This document shows positions 52,338 to 60,980 of a stretch of DNA of 64,000 bases, piece by piece. The translations under genes were made by a program, and so were the position numbers. The notes under the pieces are model-generated. The model saw only the letters and a list, made by a program, of their open reading frames with translations. It did no database searches and was not told the origin of the DNA. Source of the stretch: Streptomyces collinus (lineage in GTDB: Bacteria > Actinomycetota > Actinomycetes > Streptomycetales > Streptomycetaceae); the NCBI RefSeq assembly GCF_031348265.1, contig NZ_CP133771.1:1116001-1180000 (forward strand). Direction: 5' to 3'. How positions within the stretch are numbered: position 1 is the first letter of the stretch; every line of letters begins with the position of its first letter.

Positions 52338-54115
52338 TCGGCGTCGCGCCACCGGCGTACGACCCGGCGGCCCCGACGACGGCGAACACCCTGCCGGTCG
52401 GCGCCCACGAGACCGTGCGCGCCTACGTGGCAGAGCTGTTGCGCCGGCACCGGCGGGCGTTCCTGCTGCTGGTCGCCGTCAACACGGCCGCCGTGATCGC
52501 CTCGATGGCCGGTCCCTGGCTGCTGGGCGGACTGGTGGAGCGGGTGTCCGACGGGGCGCGGGACCTGCGGCTGGAACTCACGGCCGGGCTCTTCGTGGCC
52601 GCGCTGGCCGTCCAGGCCGTGTTCGTCCGTCAGGTACGGCTGCGCGGCGCGATGCTGGGCGAGCGGATGCTGGCCGACCTGCGCGAGGACTTCCTCGTCC
52701 GGTCGGTCGGGCTGCCGCCCGGGGTGCTGGAACGGGCCGGGACCGGTGACCTGCTGTCGCGCATCACGACCGACATCGACCGCCTCGGCAACGCGATGCG
52801 TGAGGCCGTGCCTCAGCTGTCGATCGGCGTGGTGTGGGTGTTCCTGCTGATGGGCGGGCTGGTGATCACGGCGCCGCCGCTGGCCCTCGCCGTCCTGCTC
52901 GCCCTGCCGCTGCTGATCGTCGGCTGCCGCTGGTATTTCCGGCGGGCGCCCTCGGCCTACCGTTCCGAGGCCGCCGGGTACGCCGCCGTGGCCGCCGCGC
53001 TCGCCGAGACCGTGGACGCAGGGCGCACCGTCGAGGCCCACCGCCTCGGCGAGCGCCGTGTCGCGCTGTCGGAACGCCGCATCCGTGAGTGGACGGCCTG
53101 GGAGCGGTACACGCTCTGGCTGCGGTCGGTGCTCTTCCCGGTCATCAACACCACTCACGTGACCGTGCTCGCCTCCGTCCTGATGATCGGCGGCGTGTTC
53201 GCACTGCACGGGTGGATCGACGTCGGCCAGCTGACGACCGGCGCGCTGATCGCCCAGATGCTGGTCGACCCGGTGGGCATGATCCTGCGCTGGTACGACG
53301 AGCTGCAGGTGGCCCAGGTGTCGCTGGCCCGGCTCGTCGGGGTCCGGGACATCGAGCCGGAAGCCGGGGATCCCGCCGTGGAACCCGAAGGACGCCATGT
53401 ACACGCCGACCGGGTGCACTTCGGGTACCTGGAGGGCGTGGACGTCCTGCGCAAGGTGTCCCTGGAGGTCGCGCCCGGCACCCGGCTGGCCCTGGTCGGC
53501 CCCTCGGGTGCGGGCAAGTCCACACTGGGGCGGCTGCTCGCCGGGATCTACGCGCCCCGGGACGGCCGGATCACCCTGGGCAGCGCCGAGCTGTCCCGGA
53601 TGCCCGCCGAGCGCGTCCGCTCCCACGTGGCCCTGGTCAACCAGGAGCACCACGTCTTCGTGGGCTCCCTGCGCGACAACCTCCGGCTCGCGCGGACCGG
53701 TGCCGTCGACGCCGAGCTGTGGGCGGCGCTGGGCGCGGTCGACGCGGACGGCTGGGCCCGTGCGCTCGACGAGGGCCTCGACACCGAGGTCGGCTCGGGT
53801 GGTCTGGCGCTCACCCCGGCCCAGGCCCAGCAGATCGCGCTGGCCCGCCTGGTGCTGGCCGACCCGCACACGCTGGTCCTGGACGAGGCGACGTCGCTGC
53901 TCGACCCGCGCGCGGCCCGCAACCTGGAGCGCTCCCTGGCCCGGGTCCTCGACGGCCGCACCGTCGTCGCCATCGCCCACCGGCTGCACACCGCCCACGA
54001 CGCGGACGTCATCGCCGTCGTCGAGAACGGCAGGATCAGCGAGCTGGGCAGCCACGACGAGCTGGTCGCCGCGGACGGGGCGTATGCGGCGCTGTGGAGG
54101 TCGTGGCACGGCTGA
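52334..54115 (+). CDS. ABC exporter half B, degenerate signature
   Basis: A 593-residue permease-ATPase partner of the preceding gene (ATGA overlap). Six hydrophobic segments (about 45-310) precede the ATPase: Walker A GPSGAGKST (389-397), Walker B LVLDEA (Asp517, Glu518), and switch His549. The signature reads LTPAQ (493-497) in place of LSGGQ. Paired with half A, one composite site has Walker A of B with the LSGGQ of A; the other has neither. This is an asymmetric heterodimeric exporter. Substrate unknown; no regulator is adjacent. Confidence 0.9.
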   Translation: MIGVAPPAYDPAAPTTANTLPVGAHETVRAYVAELLRRHRRAFLLLVAVNTAAVIASMAGPWLLGGLVERVSDGARDLRLELTAGLFVAALAVQAVFVRQVRLRGAMLGERMLADLREDFLVRSVGLPPGVLERAGTGDLLSRITTDIDRLGNAMREAVPQLSIGVVWVFLLMGGLVITAPPLALAVLLALPLLIVGCRWYFRRAPSAYRSEAAGYAAVAAALAETVDAGRTVEAHRLGERRVALSERRIREWTAWERYTLWLRSVLFPVINTTHVTVLASVLMIGGVFALHGWIDVGQLTTGALIAQMLVDPVGMILRWYDELQVAQVSLARLVGVRDIEPEAGDPAVEPEGRHVHADRVHFGYLEGVDVLRKVSLEVAPGTRLALVGPSGAGKSTLGRLLAGIYAPRDGRITLGSAELSRMPAERVRSHVALVNQEHHVFVGSLRDNLRLARTGAVDAELWAALGAVDADGWARALDEGLDTEVGSGGLALTPAQAQQIALARLVLADPHTLVLDEATSLLDPRAARNLERSLARVLDGRTVVAIAHRLHTAHDADVIAVVENGRISELGSHDELVAADGAYAALWRSWHG

Positions 54116-54129
54116 GCACCTCGTCGTGC

Positions 54130-54166
54130 GACACGGCCGCCCGCCTCTCAGGGGGGCGGTCGTGTC
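54130..54166 (+). terminator. Terminator hairpin after ABC exporter pair
   Basis: GACACGGCCGCCC and GGGCGGTCGTGTC pair over 13 bp with one G-U, around an 11-nt loop, 15 bp after the stop. The rest of the 210-bp gap to the DUF5709 start shows nothing else. Confidence 0.7.
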
Positions 54167-54327
54167 CTTGGCGTTGCGCGGTCACGAGCCTGGGTGGAAG
54201 GCTGGAATCAGGCACCGGCTCGGGGGACGCCCGGGAACCAGAGGTACGGGCGGCGTCAGTGCTCCGCGGCGGCGGCCCGGCACGGGCCCCGTGGATACGG
54301 GCCCGTCCCCACCCCCTGGAGGTACCC

Positions 54328-54798
54328 GTGAACAGCTCCGACGGCTGGGGAGACGACGTCTATCAGCCGGACCAAGACGAGCAGAGGGAGGACACGGGGC
54401 TGCTCGACGCCGAGGACACCCTGGAGAACGACGGCGTCGACGATCCCCTGGACCGGGGCTGGTCCCCTCCGGAGCGGCCCTGGGCCGTCGAACACCTCGG
54501 CGTGACTGCGGCCGAGCGACAGCGGGGCGAGACGCTGGACCAGCGGCTCTCCGAGGAACTGCCGGAGGCCGCCGCTCCGGACGGTGACGGCCTCGGGGAC
54601 TGCACCGGCTCCGACGGGGAACTCCTGGACAACGAGGTCGGCGCCGCGCGCTCCGGCCGGCTCGTGGCACCCGACGAGGGCGCCCACGAGGACGAGGAGG
54701 AGGCACTGGTCGCCATGGACGTGGGCATCGACGGCGCCGCGGCATCGGCCGAGGAGGCCGCCGTGCACATCGTGGACGAGGACACCCTGTCCGGCTGA
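54328..54798 (+). CDS. DUF5709 family acidic protein
   Basis: A 156-residue, very acidic, probably partly disordered protein of the DUF5709 family, unknown function. Family marks: [23 protein letters not shown] near the start and [20 protein letters not shown] in the second half. The GTG start has GGAGG at 5-6 nt. It has many Asp/Glu runs and no Cys cluster. It is followed closely (about 35 bp) by the L31 gene and may share its promoter. Confidence 0.85.
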   Translation: MNSSDGWGDDVYQPDQDEQREDTGLLDAEDTLENDGVDDPLDRGWSPPERPWAVEHLGVTAAERQRGETLDQRLSEELPEAAAPDGDGLGDCTGSDGELLDNEVGAARSGRLVAPDEGAHEDEEEALVAMDVGIDGAAASAEEAAVHIVDEDTLSG

Positions 54799-54833
54799 TC
54801 GCCAGCCCGGCCCGAGCCGTTCGAGGAGCATCC

Positions 54834-55079
54834 ATGCAGCAGGACAAGCACCCCGACTACCAGCCCGTCGTCTTCCGCGACCGCGCCGCCGGATACGCGT
54901 TCCTCACCCGGTCCACCGCGACCAGCGACCAGACCATCGAGTGGGACGACGGCGAGACCTACCCGGTCGTGGACGTGGAGATCTCCTCGGAGAGCCACCC
55001 CTTCTACACGGGCAGGGCCCGCACGGTGGACTCCGAGGGCCGGGTCGCCGCCTTCGAGCGGCGCTACGGCGGCGGCTGA
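54834..55079 (+). CDS. rpmE2: Type B 50S ribosomal protein L31
   Basis: An 81-residue L31 of the zinc-independent kind: it lacks the Cys-x-x-Cys pairs of RpmE and keeps the type B ends [22 protein letters not shown] and [19 protein letters not shown]. Type B paralogues replace the zinc form under zinc shortage. No Zur-like box was seen before it; the upstream DUF5709 gene is close, so control may differ from other rpmE2 copies. ATG preceded by GAGGAG. Confidence 0.92.
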   Translation: MQQDKHPDYQPVVFRDRAAGYAFLTRSTATSDQTIEWDDGETYPVVDVEISSESHPFYTGRARTVDSEGRVAAFERRYGGG

Positions 55080-55103
55080 GGGATTCCCCGGGACCGGCTG
55101 CGC

Positions 55104-55898
55104 TCAGATGACGTTGAGCGCGGCCGCGCAGCCCACCCCGCCGAGCAGCATGAACACCGGCATCAGCACCTTGAGCTCGACCCAGCTGCCCGCCCGGAAC
55201 CGCATGGCCTTGGGCGGGCCGATCGGGTACCAGCGCTTGCGCCCGACCGGGATGGGCCACAGGATCGGGCAGCCGGACACCGTGAGCGCGTCCCCGATGT
55301 CGTGCACGATCGCGCCCAGCACCACCGGCAGTCCGAGCCACAGGTACTCCTGGCCCGGCGCCGTGAACAGCCAGTCCGCGCCGTTGCCGGGCTTGTCCAG
55401 CACGCCCGCGAGAATCCACGCGGTGGTCGCGGCCAGCAGCCACACCAGAACCTCGCTGCTGGAGCCGCGCGTCGCCCGCCACAGCAGGCCCTCGATGGCC
55501 AGGACCATGTGCACGAAGAGGATCGCCAGCACGCCCCAGCGGTCGCTGGTGATCGCCACCACCGAGGTGCCGGCCCCGATCAGCACCGCCCACAGCCAGG
55601 TGTGCGTGAGGGTGCGGTGCCCGCCGGAGCGGCGCGGGTCGCCCTGCTTCTTGGTCGCCTTGTAGACGGCGTACGACAGCTTGTCGACGATCTCGCACAG
55701 CCAGCGCGACACCGGTCCGAAGGACCGGGAGATGGTGGCCGCCTTGTGGTCGAGGTCCGGGGCGAGGGCGGCCCCGGCGCAGACCAGGGCGCCGACGAGC
55801 AGGACCGGCCAGGGCATCGGGTGCCCGGCCGCCGCGGCGGCCGCACCGACGCCGAGCCAGGCCGCGGCTCCCGACAGTGAGTGTGCTGGTCCCATCAT
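55104..55898 (-). CDS. Metal-dependent hydrolase-like membrane protein (YdjM family)
   Basis: A 264-residue membrane protein of the YdjM/LexA-regulated hydrolase-like family with four to six hydrophobic segments. Its metal-site motifs PDLDHK (about 42) and GGHRTLTHT (about 85) face the membrane, and AIVHDIGDALTVSG closes the pattern. Family function is unproven (possibly lipid or prenyl hydrolase). Start: ATG 55898 (MMGPAHS, the family's usual N-terminus); ATG 55916 has AGGA upstream and adds six residues. It is divergent from the helicase gene. Confidence 0.8.
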   Translation of the reverse strand: MMGPAHSLSGAAAWLGVGAAAAAAGHPMPWPVLLVGALVCAGAALAPDLDHKAATISRSFGPVSRWLCEIVDKLSYAVYKATKKQGDPRRSGGHRTLTHTWLWAVLIGAGTSVVAITSDRWGVLAILFVHMVLAIEGLLWRATRGSSSEVLVWLLAATTAWILAGVLDKPGNGADWLFTAPGQEYLWLGLPVVLGAIVHDIGDALTVSGCPILWPIPVGRKRWYPIGPPKAMRFRAGSWVELKVLMPVFMLLGGVGCAAALNVI

Positions 55899-56043
55899 GG
55901 CCGCTGCCCGCCCCATTCGTCCTGTGCCGCTGTCCAGTTCACCGGGCGCGCTGACGTCCCGTCGGCGCCCCAGCGTAGCGTTCGTGATCTTCGGGCCCGC
56001 AGCCGATTCCCGCATCGGGCACCGGGCCAGGCAAGATGGGGGC

Positions 56044-58557
56044 GTGACCCTCATCGATCAGCTGCCGCGGACCCCCGACCCCGATGCCTTGTACGAAGCC
56101 TTCGAGTCGTGGGCCGGCGAGCGGGGTCTCACGCTCTACCCCCACCAGGAGGAGGCGCTGATCGAGGTGGTCTCCGGCGCGAACGTGATCGTGTCGACGC
56201 CCACCGGCTCCGGCAAGAGCATGATCGCGGCGGGCGCGCACTTCGCGGCCCTGGCCCGGGACGAGGTCACCTTCTACACCGCCCCGATCAAGGCGCTGGT
56301 GTCGGAGAAGTTCTTCGAGCTGTGCAAGATCTTCGGCACCGAGAACGTCGGCATGCTCACCGGCGACGCCTCCGTCAACGCCGACGCCCCCGTCATCTGC
56401 TGCACCGCCGAGGTACTCGCGTCGATCGCGCTGCGCGACGGCAAGGACGCGGACGTCGGCCAGGTCGTGATGGACGAGTTCCACTTCTACGCGGAGGGCG
56501 ACCGCGGCTGGGCTTGGCAGATCCCGATCCTGGAACTGCCGCAGGCGCAGTTCGTGCTGATGTCGGCGACGCTCGGCGACGTCTCCTTCTTCGAGAAGGA
56601 CCTCGCCCGCCGCACGAACCGCCCGACCGCGGTGGTCCGCTCGGCGACCCGGCCGGTGCCACTCTCCTACGAGTACCGCTACACCCCGCTCACCGAGACG
56701 CTCACCGATCTGCTCTCCGCCCGGCAGGCGCCCGTCTACATCGTGCACTTCACACAGGCGCAGGCCGTGGAGCGGGCGCAGGCGCTGATGAGCATCAACA
56801 TGTGCTCCAAGGAGGAGAAGGAGCAGATCGCCGATCTGATCGGCAACTTCCGCTTCACCACCAAGTTCGGCCGCAACCTCTCCCGTTACGTCCGGCACGG
56901 CATCGGCGTGCACCACGCCGGCATGCTGCCCAAGTACCGCCGCCTGGTGGAGAAGCTCGCGCAGGCCGGTCTGCTGAAGGTCATCTGCGGCACTGACACA
57001 CTCGGCGTGGGCGTCAACGTCCCCATCCGCACCGTGCTGTTCACCGCCCTCACCAAGTACGACGGCACCCGTGTACGCACCCTGCGCGCCCGGGAGTTCC
57101 ACCAGATCGCGGGCCGGGCCGGACGGGCCGGTTACGACACGGAGGGCTTCGTCGTCGCGCAGGCGCCCGAGCACGTCGTCGAGAACGAGAAGGCCCTCGC
57201 CAAGGCAGGTGACGACCCGAAGAAGCGCCGCAAGGTCGTCCGCAAGAAGGCCCCGGAGGGCTTCGTCGCCTGGTCGGAGCAGACCTTCGAGAAGCTCATC
57301 GGCTCCGAGCCGGAGCCGCTGACGTCCCGGTTCCGGGTGACGCACACGATGCTGCTGTCGGTGATCGCCCGCCCCGGCAACGCCTTCGAGGCGATGCGCC
57401 AGCTGCTGGAGGACAACCACGAGCCGCGCAAGCAGCAGTTGCGGCACATCCGCCGGGCCATCGCGATCTACCGGTCCCTGCTGGACGGCGGCATCGTCGA
57501 GAAGCTCGACGAGCCGGACGCCACCGGCCGCATCGTCCGCCTCACCGTGGATCTGCAGCAGGACTTCGCGCTCAACCAGCCGCTGTCCACCTTCGCGCTC
57601 GCCGCCTTCGAACTGCTCGACCCCGAGTCGCCGTCGTACGCGCTCGACATGGTGTCCGTCGTGGAGTCCACGCTCGACGACCCCCGGCAGATCCTCGCCG
57701 CCCAGCAGAACAAGGCGCGCGGTGAGGCCGTGGCCCAGATGAAGGCGGACGGGGTCGAGTACGAGGAGCGCATGGAGCGCCTCCAGGACATCACGTATCC
57801 CAAGCCGCTGGAGGAGCTGCTCTTCCACGCGTACAACACGTACCGCAAGAGCCACCCCTGGGTCGGCGACCATCCGCTGTCGCCGAAGTCGGTCATCCGC
57901 GACATGTACGAACGGGCCTTGTCCTTCACCGAGTTGGTCTCCCACTACGAGCTGGCCCGCACCGAGGGCATCGTGCTGCGCTATCTCGCCAGCGCCTACA
58001 AGGCCCTCGACCACACCGTGCCCGACGACCTCAAGTCCGAGGACCTCCAGGATCTGATCGCCTGGCTGGGCGAGATGGTGCGCCAGGTCGACTCCAGCCT
58101 GCTGGACGAGTGGGAGCAGCTGGCCAACCCGGCGGAGATGACCGCCGAGGAGGCCCAGGAGAAGGCCGACGAGGTCAAGCCGGTCACCGCCAACGCCCGC
58201 GCCTTCCGCGTCCTGGTCCGCAACGCCATGTTCCGCCGCGTGGAACTGGCCGCCCTCGACCAGGTCGGCGAACTGGGCGAGATGGACGGGGAGTCCGGCT
58301 GGGACGCCGACGCGTGGGGCGAGGCGATGGACAAGTACTGGGACGAGTACGAGGATCTCGGCACCGGGCCCGACGCCCGCGGCCCCAAGCTGCTGCTCAT
58401 CGAGGAGGAGCCGGAGAACGCCCTGTGGCGGGTCCGGCAGATCTTCCACGACCCGAACGGCGACCACGACTGGGGTATCAGCGCGGAGGTCGATCTCACG
58501 GCCTCGGACGCGGAGGGCCGCGCGATCGTCCGCGTCACCGACGTCGGCCAGCTGTGA
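56044..58557 (+). CDS. DEAD/DEAH-box RNA helicase with DUF3516 tail
   Basis: An 837-residue Ski2-like superfamily 2 helicase. Motif I TPTGSGKS (52-59), motif II DEFH (144-147), motif III SATLGD, and motif VI QIAGRAGRAG give a full helicase core; the C-terminal 300 residues are the DUF3516 domain (with ITYPKPLEELLFHAYNTYRK). These actinobacterial helicases probably act on structured RNA. The GTG start follows GATGGGGG; the frame is open upstream but lies over the YdjM gene's start. It continues to the TesB gene after about 35 bp. Confidence 0.9.
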   Translation: MTLIDQLPRTPDPDALYEAFESWAGERGLTLYPHQEEALIEVVSGANVIVSTPTGSGKSMIAAGAHFAALARDEVTFYTAPIKALVSEKFFELCKIFGTENVGMLTGDASVNADAPVICCTAEVLASIALRDGKDADVGQVVMDEFHFYAEGDRGWAWQIPILELPQAQFVLMSATLGDVSFFEKDLARRTNRPTAVVRSATRPVPLSYEYRYTPLTETLTDLLSARQAPVYIVHFTQAQAVERAQALMSINMCSKEEKEQIADLIGNFRFTTKFGRNLSRYVRHGIGVHHAGMLPKYRRLVEKLAQAGLLKVICGTDTLGVGVNVPIRTVLFTALTKYDGTRVRTLRAREFHQIAGRAGRAGYDTEGFVVAQAPEHVVENEKALAKAGDDPKKRRKVVRKKAPEGFVAWSEQTFEKLIGSEPEPLTSRFRVTHTMLLSVIARPGNAFEAMRQLLEDNHEPRKQQLRHIRRAIAIYRSLLDGGIVEKLDEPDATGRIVRLTVDLQQDFALNQPLSTFALAAFELLDPESPSYALDMVSVVESTLDDPRQILAAQQNKARGEAVAQMKADGVEYEERMERLQDITYPKPLEELLFHAYNTYRKSHPWVGDHPLSPKSVIRDMYERALSFTELVSHYELARTEGIVLRYLASAYKALDHTVPDDLKSEDLQDLIAWLGEMVRQVDSSLLDEWEQLANPAEMTAEEAQEKADEVKPVTANARAFRVLVRNAMFRRVELAALDQVGELGEMDGESGWDADAWGEAMDKYWDEYEDLGTGPDARGPKLLLIEEEPENALWRVRQIFHDPNGDHDWGISAEVDLTASDAEGRAIVRVTDVGQL

Positions 58558-58594
58558 CGGGCCGGGCAGCAGCGAGCACAGGAGAATCCCACCC

Positions 58595-59467
58595 ATGACG
58601 ACGAACCCGGCCGAGAGGCTCGTCGACCTGCTCGACCTGGAGCAGATCGAGGTCAACATCTTCCGCGGCCGCAGCCCGCAAGAGTCCCTGCAGCGGGTCT
58701 TCGGCGGGCAGGTGGCCGGGCAGGCGCTGGTCGCCGCCGGCCGCACCACGGAGGGCGACCGTCCCGTGCACTCGCTGCACGCGTACTTCCTGCGCCCCGG
58801 CCGGCCGGGGGTGCCGATCGTGTACCAGGTCGAACATGTGCGCGACGGGCGGTCCTTCACCACCCGCCGGGTCACGGCCGTGCAGCAGGGCCGCACGATC
58901 TTCAATCTCACCGCCTCCTTCCACAAGCCGGAGGAGGGCAGCTTCGAGCACCAGCTGCCGCCCGCCCGCAAGGTCCCGGACCCGGAGTCCCTGCCCACCG
59001 TCACGGACGAGATCCGCGAGCACCTGGGCGCGCTGCCCGAGCAGCTGGAGCGGATGGCCCGCCGCCAGCCCTTCGACATCCGCTACGTGGACCGCCTGCG
59101 CTGGACCGCCGAGGAGGCCCGGGACGCCGAGCCGCGCAGCGCCGTGTGGATGCGCGCGGTCGGGCCGCTGGGCGACGACCCGCTCGTGCACACCTGCGCC
59201 CTCACCTACGCCAGCGACATGACCCTCCTGGACGCCGTCCGCATCCCCGTCGAGCCGCTGTGGGGCCCGCGCGGCTTCGACATGGCGTCGCTCGACCACG
59301 CGATGTGGTTCCACCGTCCCTTCCGCGCGGACGACTGGCTCCTCTACGACCAGGAGTCGCCGATCGCGGTCGGCGGCCGGGGTCTGGCACGGGGCCGGAT
59401 CTACGACCGTGAGGGCCGACTGGTCGTGTCCGTGGTGCAGGAGGGGCTCTTCCGGAAGCTGGGCTGA
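58595..59467 (+). CDS. tesB: Acyl-CoA thioesterase II
   Basis: A 290-residue double-hotdog thioesterase. The N-terminal hotdog has RVFGGQVAGQALVAAGRT and HSLHAYFLRPGRPGVPIVYQVE; the C-terminal one has HAMWFHRPFRADDWLLYDQESP, with the Asp/Gln/Thr set of TesB. It releases fatty acids from CoA. It lies 37 bp after the helicase stop and is likely part of its transcript. AGGAGAA precedes the ATG by 8 nt. Confidence 0.94.
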   Translation: MTTNPAERLVDLLDLEQIEVNIFRGRSPQESLQRVFGGQVAGQALVAAGRTTEGDRPVHSLHAYFLRPGRPGVPIVYQVEHVRDGRSFTTRRVTAVQQGRTIFNLTASFHKPEEGSFEHQLPPARKVPDPESLPTVTDEIREHLGALPEQLERMARRQPFDIRYVDRLRWTAEEARDAEPRSAVWMRAVGPLGDDPLVHTCALTYASDMTLLDAVRIPVEPLWGPRGFDMASLDHAMWFHRPFRADDWLLYDQESPIAVGGRGLARGRIYDREGRLVVSVVQEGLFRKLG

Positions 59468-59609
59468 CCTGGCTGTCCGACGATCGGGGTGGTGATCGGG
59501 GCGGCGATCGGAGTCCGGTGCGCGGGGTCCGGTGCGCCGGGGGCGGTGTGCGGTGCGCGGGGGCCAGAGCGCGGGGCTCCGATCGCGCCCCCGACCGGAT
59601 CCGGCGACC

Positions 59610-60563
59610 ATGGCAGGAGCAGGCACTGCCGACGTCGCACGCCCGCCGATCCGGGAGGTGGCCACGCTGCACACCGTGCTCCCCGTCGTGTTCGCGATCT
59701 GCGCGGCCTTCAGCAATGCCGTGGCGACCGTGCTGCAGCGCAAGGCGGCGCTCACCGTGCCCGCGTCCCAGGGGCTGCGGGCCGGTCTGATCGTCGATCT
59801 GCTGCGCCGCCCCGTCTGGCTGGCGGGCATCCTCGCCGTGATCGGCGCCGCCGTCTGCCAGGCGCTGGCGCTGGCCACCGGGCCGCTGACGATCGTGCAG
59901 CCGTTGTTCGTGCTGGAGCTGCCGCTCACCCTCATCGTGGCGTCGCTGCTGATGCACCGGCACCTGCCGGGCATGGGCTGGCTGGCCGTGGCCGTGGTGG
60001 TGGCGGGTCTGGCGGTCGCGCTCGCCGCTGCCGCCCCCGCCGGGAACCGTACGCATGTGGCGCTCGACCGCTGGGTTCCCGCGCTCGCCGTGTGTGCGGG
60101 TGCGGTCGTCGCCCTGGCTCTCGCCGCACTCCGGCGCCCGGAGGGCCGGGCCCGGGCCGCCTGCCTGGGGGCCGCGACGGCGATCAGCTACGCGGTGACC
60201 GCCGCACTGATGAAGGCCGCCATGCACATCCTCGACGACCAGGGTCTGGTGGGCTTTCTCACCGCCTGGCAGACCTACGCCTTCGCCGCCACCGGCGTGT
60301 GCGCCCTGTTCCTGCTGGAGAACGCCATGCAGGCCGGTCCGCTGGTCGCCTCGCAGCCCGCGCTCACCCTCGGCGACGCTCTGGTGAGCCTGGCCCTCGG
60401 CATCACCCTCTACGAGGAGACCATCCGCTCCGGGTGGTGGCTCCTGCCCCAGCTGTTCGGCGTCGCGCTGATCGCCGCAGGGGTTCTCGCACTGGCGCGG
60501 ATTCCGTTCACGCAGTCGTTGGTGGCTCCGGACGAGGAACGCGAGACCGCGGCGGCACCCTGA
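59610..60563 (+). CDS. DMT family transporter (EamA-like)
   Basis: A 317-residue membrane protein with about nine hydrophobic segments (FAICAAFSNAVATVLQRKAAL, ALATGPLTIVQPLFVLELPLT and similar), close to actinobacterial DMT proteins annotated only by family. Family members export metabolites. Start at ATG 59610; a GTG nearer TM1 (VATLHTV) is possible. The roughly 140-bp gap before it is low-complexity with repeated GATCGGGG and GGTGCGCGGGG units and no gene. Confidence 0.82.
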   Translation: MAGAGTADVARPPIREVATLHTVLPVVFAICAAFSNAVATVLQRKAALTVPASQGLRAGLIVDLLRRPVWLAGILAVIGAAVCQALALATGPLTIVQPLFVLELPLTLIVASLLMHRHLPGMGWLAVAVVVAGLAVALAAAAPAGNRTHVALDRWVPALAVCAGAVVALALAALRRPEGRARAACLGAATAISYAVTAALMKAAMHILDDQGLVGFLTAWQTYAFAATGVCALFLLENAMQAGPLVASQPALTLGDALVSLALGITLYEETIRSGWWLLPQLFGVALIAAGVLALARIPFTQSLVAPDEERETAAAP

Positions 60564-60579
60564 GCGAAGGAGGTCCACC

Positions 60580-60863
60580 ATGGGACGTCTCGGCGAGCGG
60601 GTGGCGATCGTCACCGGAGGAGCCGGAGACATCGGCAGCGCGGTGGCACGGGCCCTGGCGGCCGAGGGTGCCTCCGTCGTGATCGCCGACGTCCGGGACC
60701 CCGGGCGTCATCGACTGGGGGCGACCTCCTCGGGGAGCCCGAGGAGGTCGCCCGCATGGTCCTCTTCATCGTCATCGACGCGACCTTCTCGACGGGCAGT
60801 GAGTTCATCGTGGACGGCGGCATCCTGGCCGGGGCCCCGGCCGTCCTGACTCCGGACCAATGA
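60580..60863 (+). pseudogene. Short-chain dehydrogenase with large internal deletion
   Basis: The first 38 codons are an intact SDR N-terminus: VAIVTGGAGDIGSAVARAL (NAD site TGGAGDIG) then VVIADV. After about 45 bp the end of an SDR appears in another frame: GEPEEVARMVLFI, TFSTGSEFIVDGG, and a TGA stop. The middle, including the Tyr-x-x-x-Lys catalytic part, is gone. A good ribosome site (GAAGGAGG) still precedes the ATG. A perfect 15-bp inverted repeat (60719-60733 with 60739-60753) lies right by the junction. Confidence 0.88.
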
Positions 60864-60904
60864 GCCGCCGGGACGCCCTGCGACCGGGACGGCCGGCGAC
60901 CGGT

Positions 60905-60976
60905 GGGTGGCCTGGTTGTCCGACCGAGCCGCCGTGTCGCCCGCGGCGGGTGGCCTCGTTGTCCGACCGGGCCGCC
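60905..60976. repeat. 29-nt imperfect direct repeat at the Fpg gene end
   Basis: GGGTGGCCTGGTTGTCCGAC and nine more bases at 60905-60933 recur at 60948-60976 with two mismatches, 43 bp apart. They fill the gap between the SDR remnant and the convergent glycosylase stop. Confidence 0.65.
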
Positions 60977-60980
60977 CCGG

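Noticed and set aside
59468..59609. A small gene in the low-complexity gap before the DMT transporter
   Set aside because: Composed of GATCGGGG and GGTGCGCGGGG repeats without ribosome site or conserved product.
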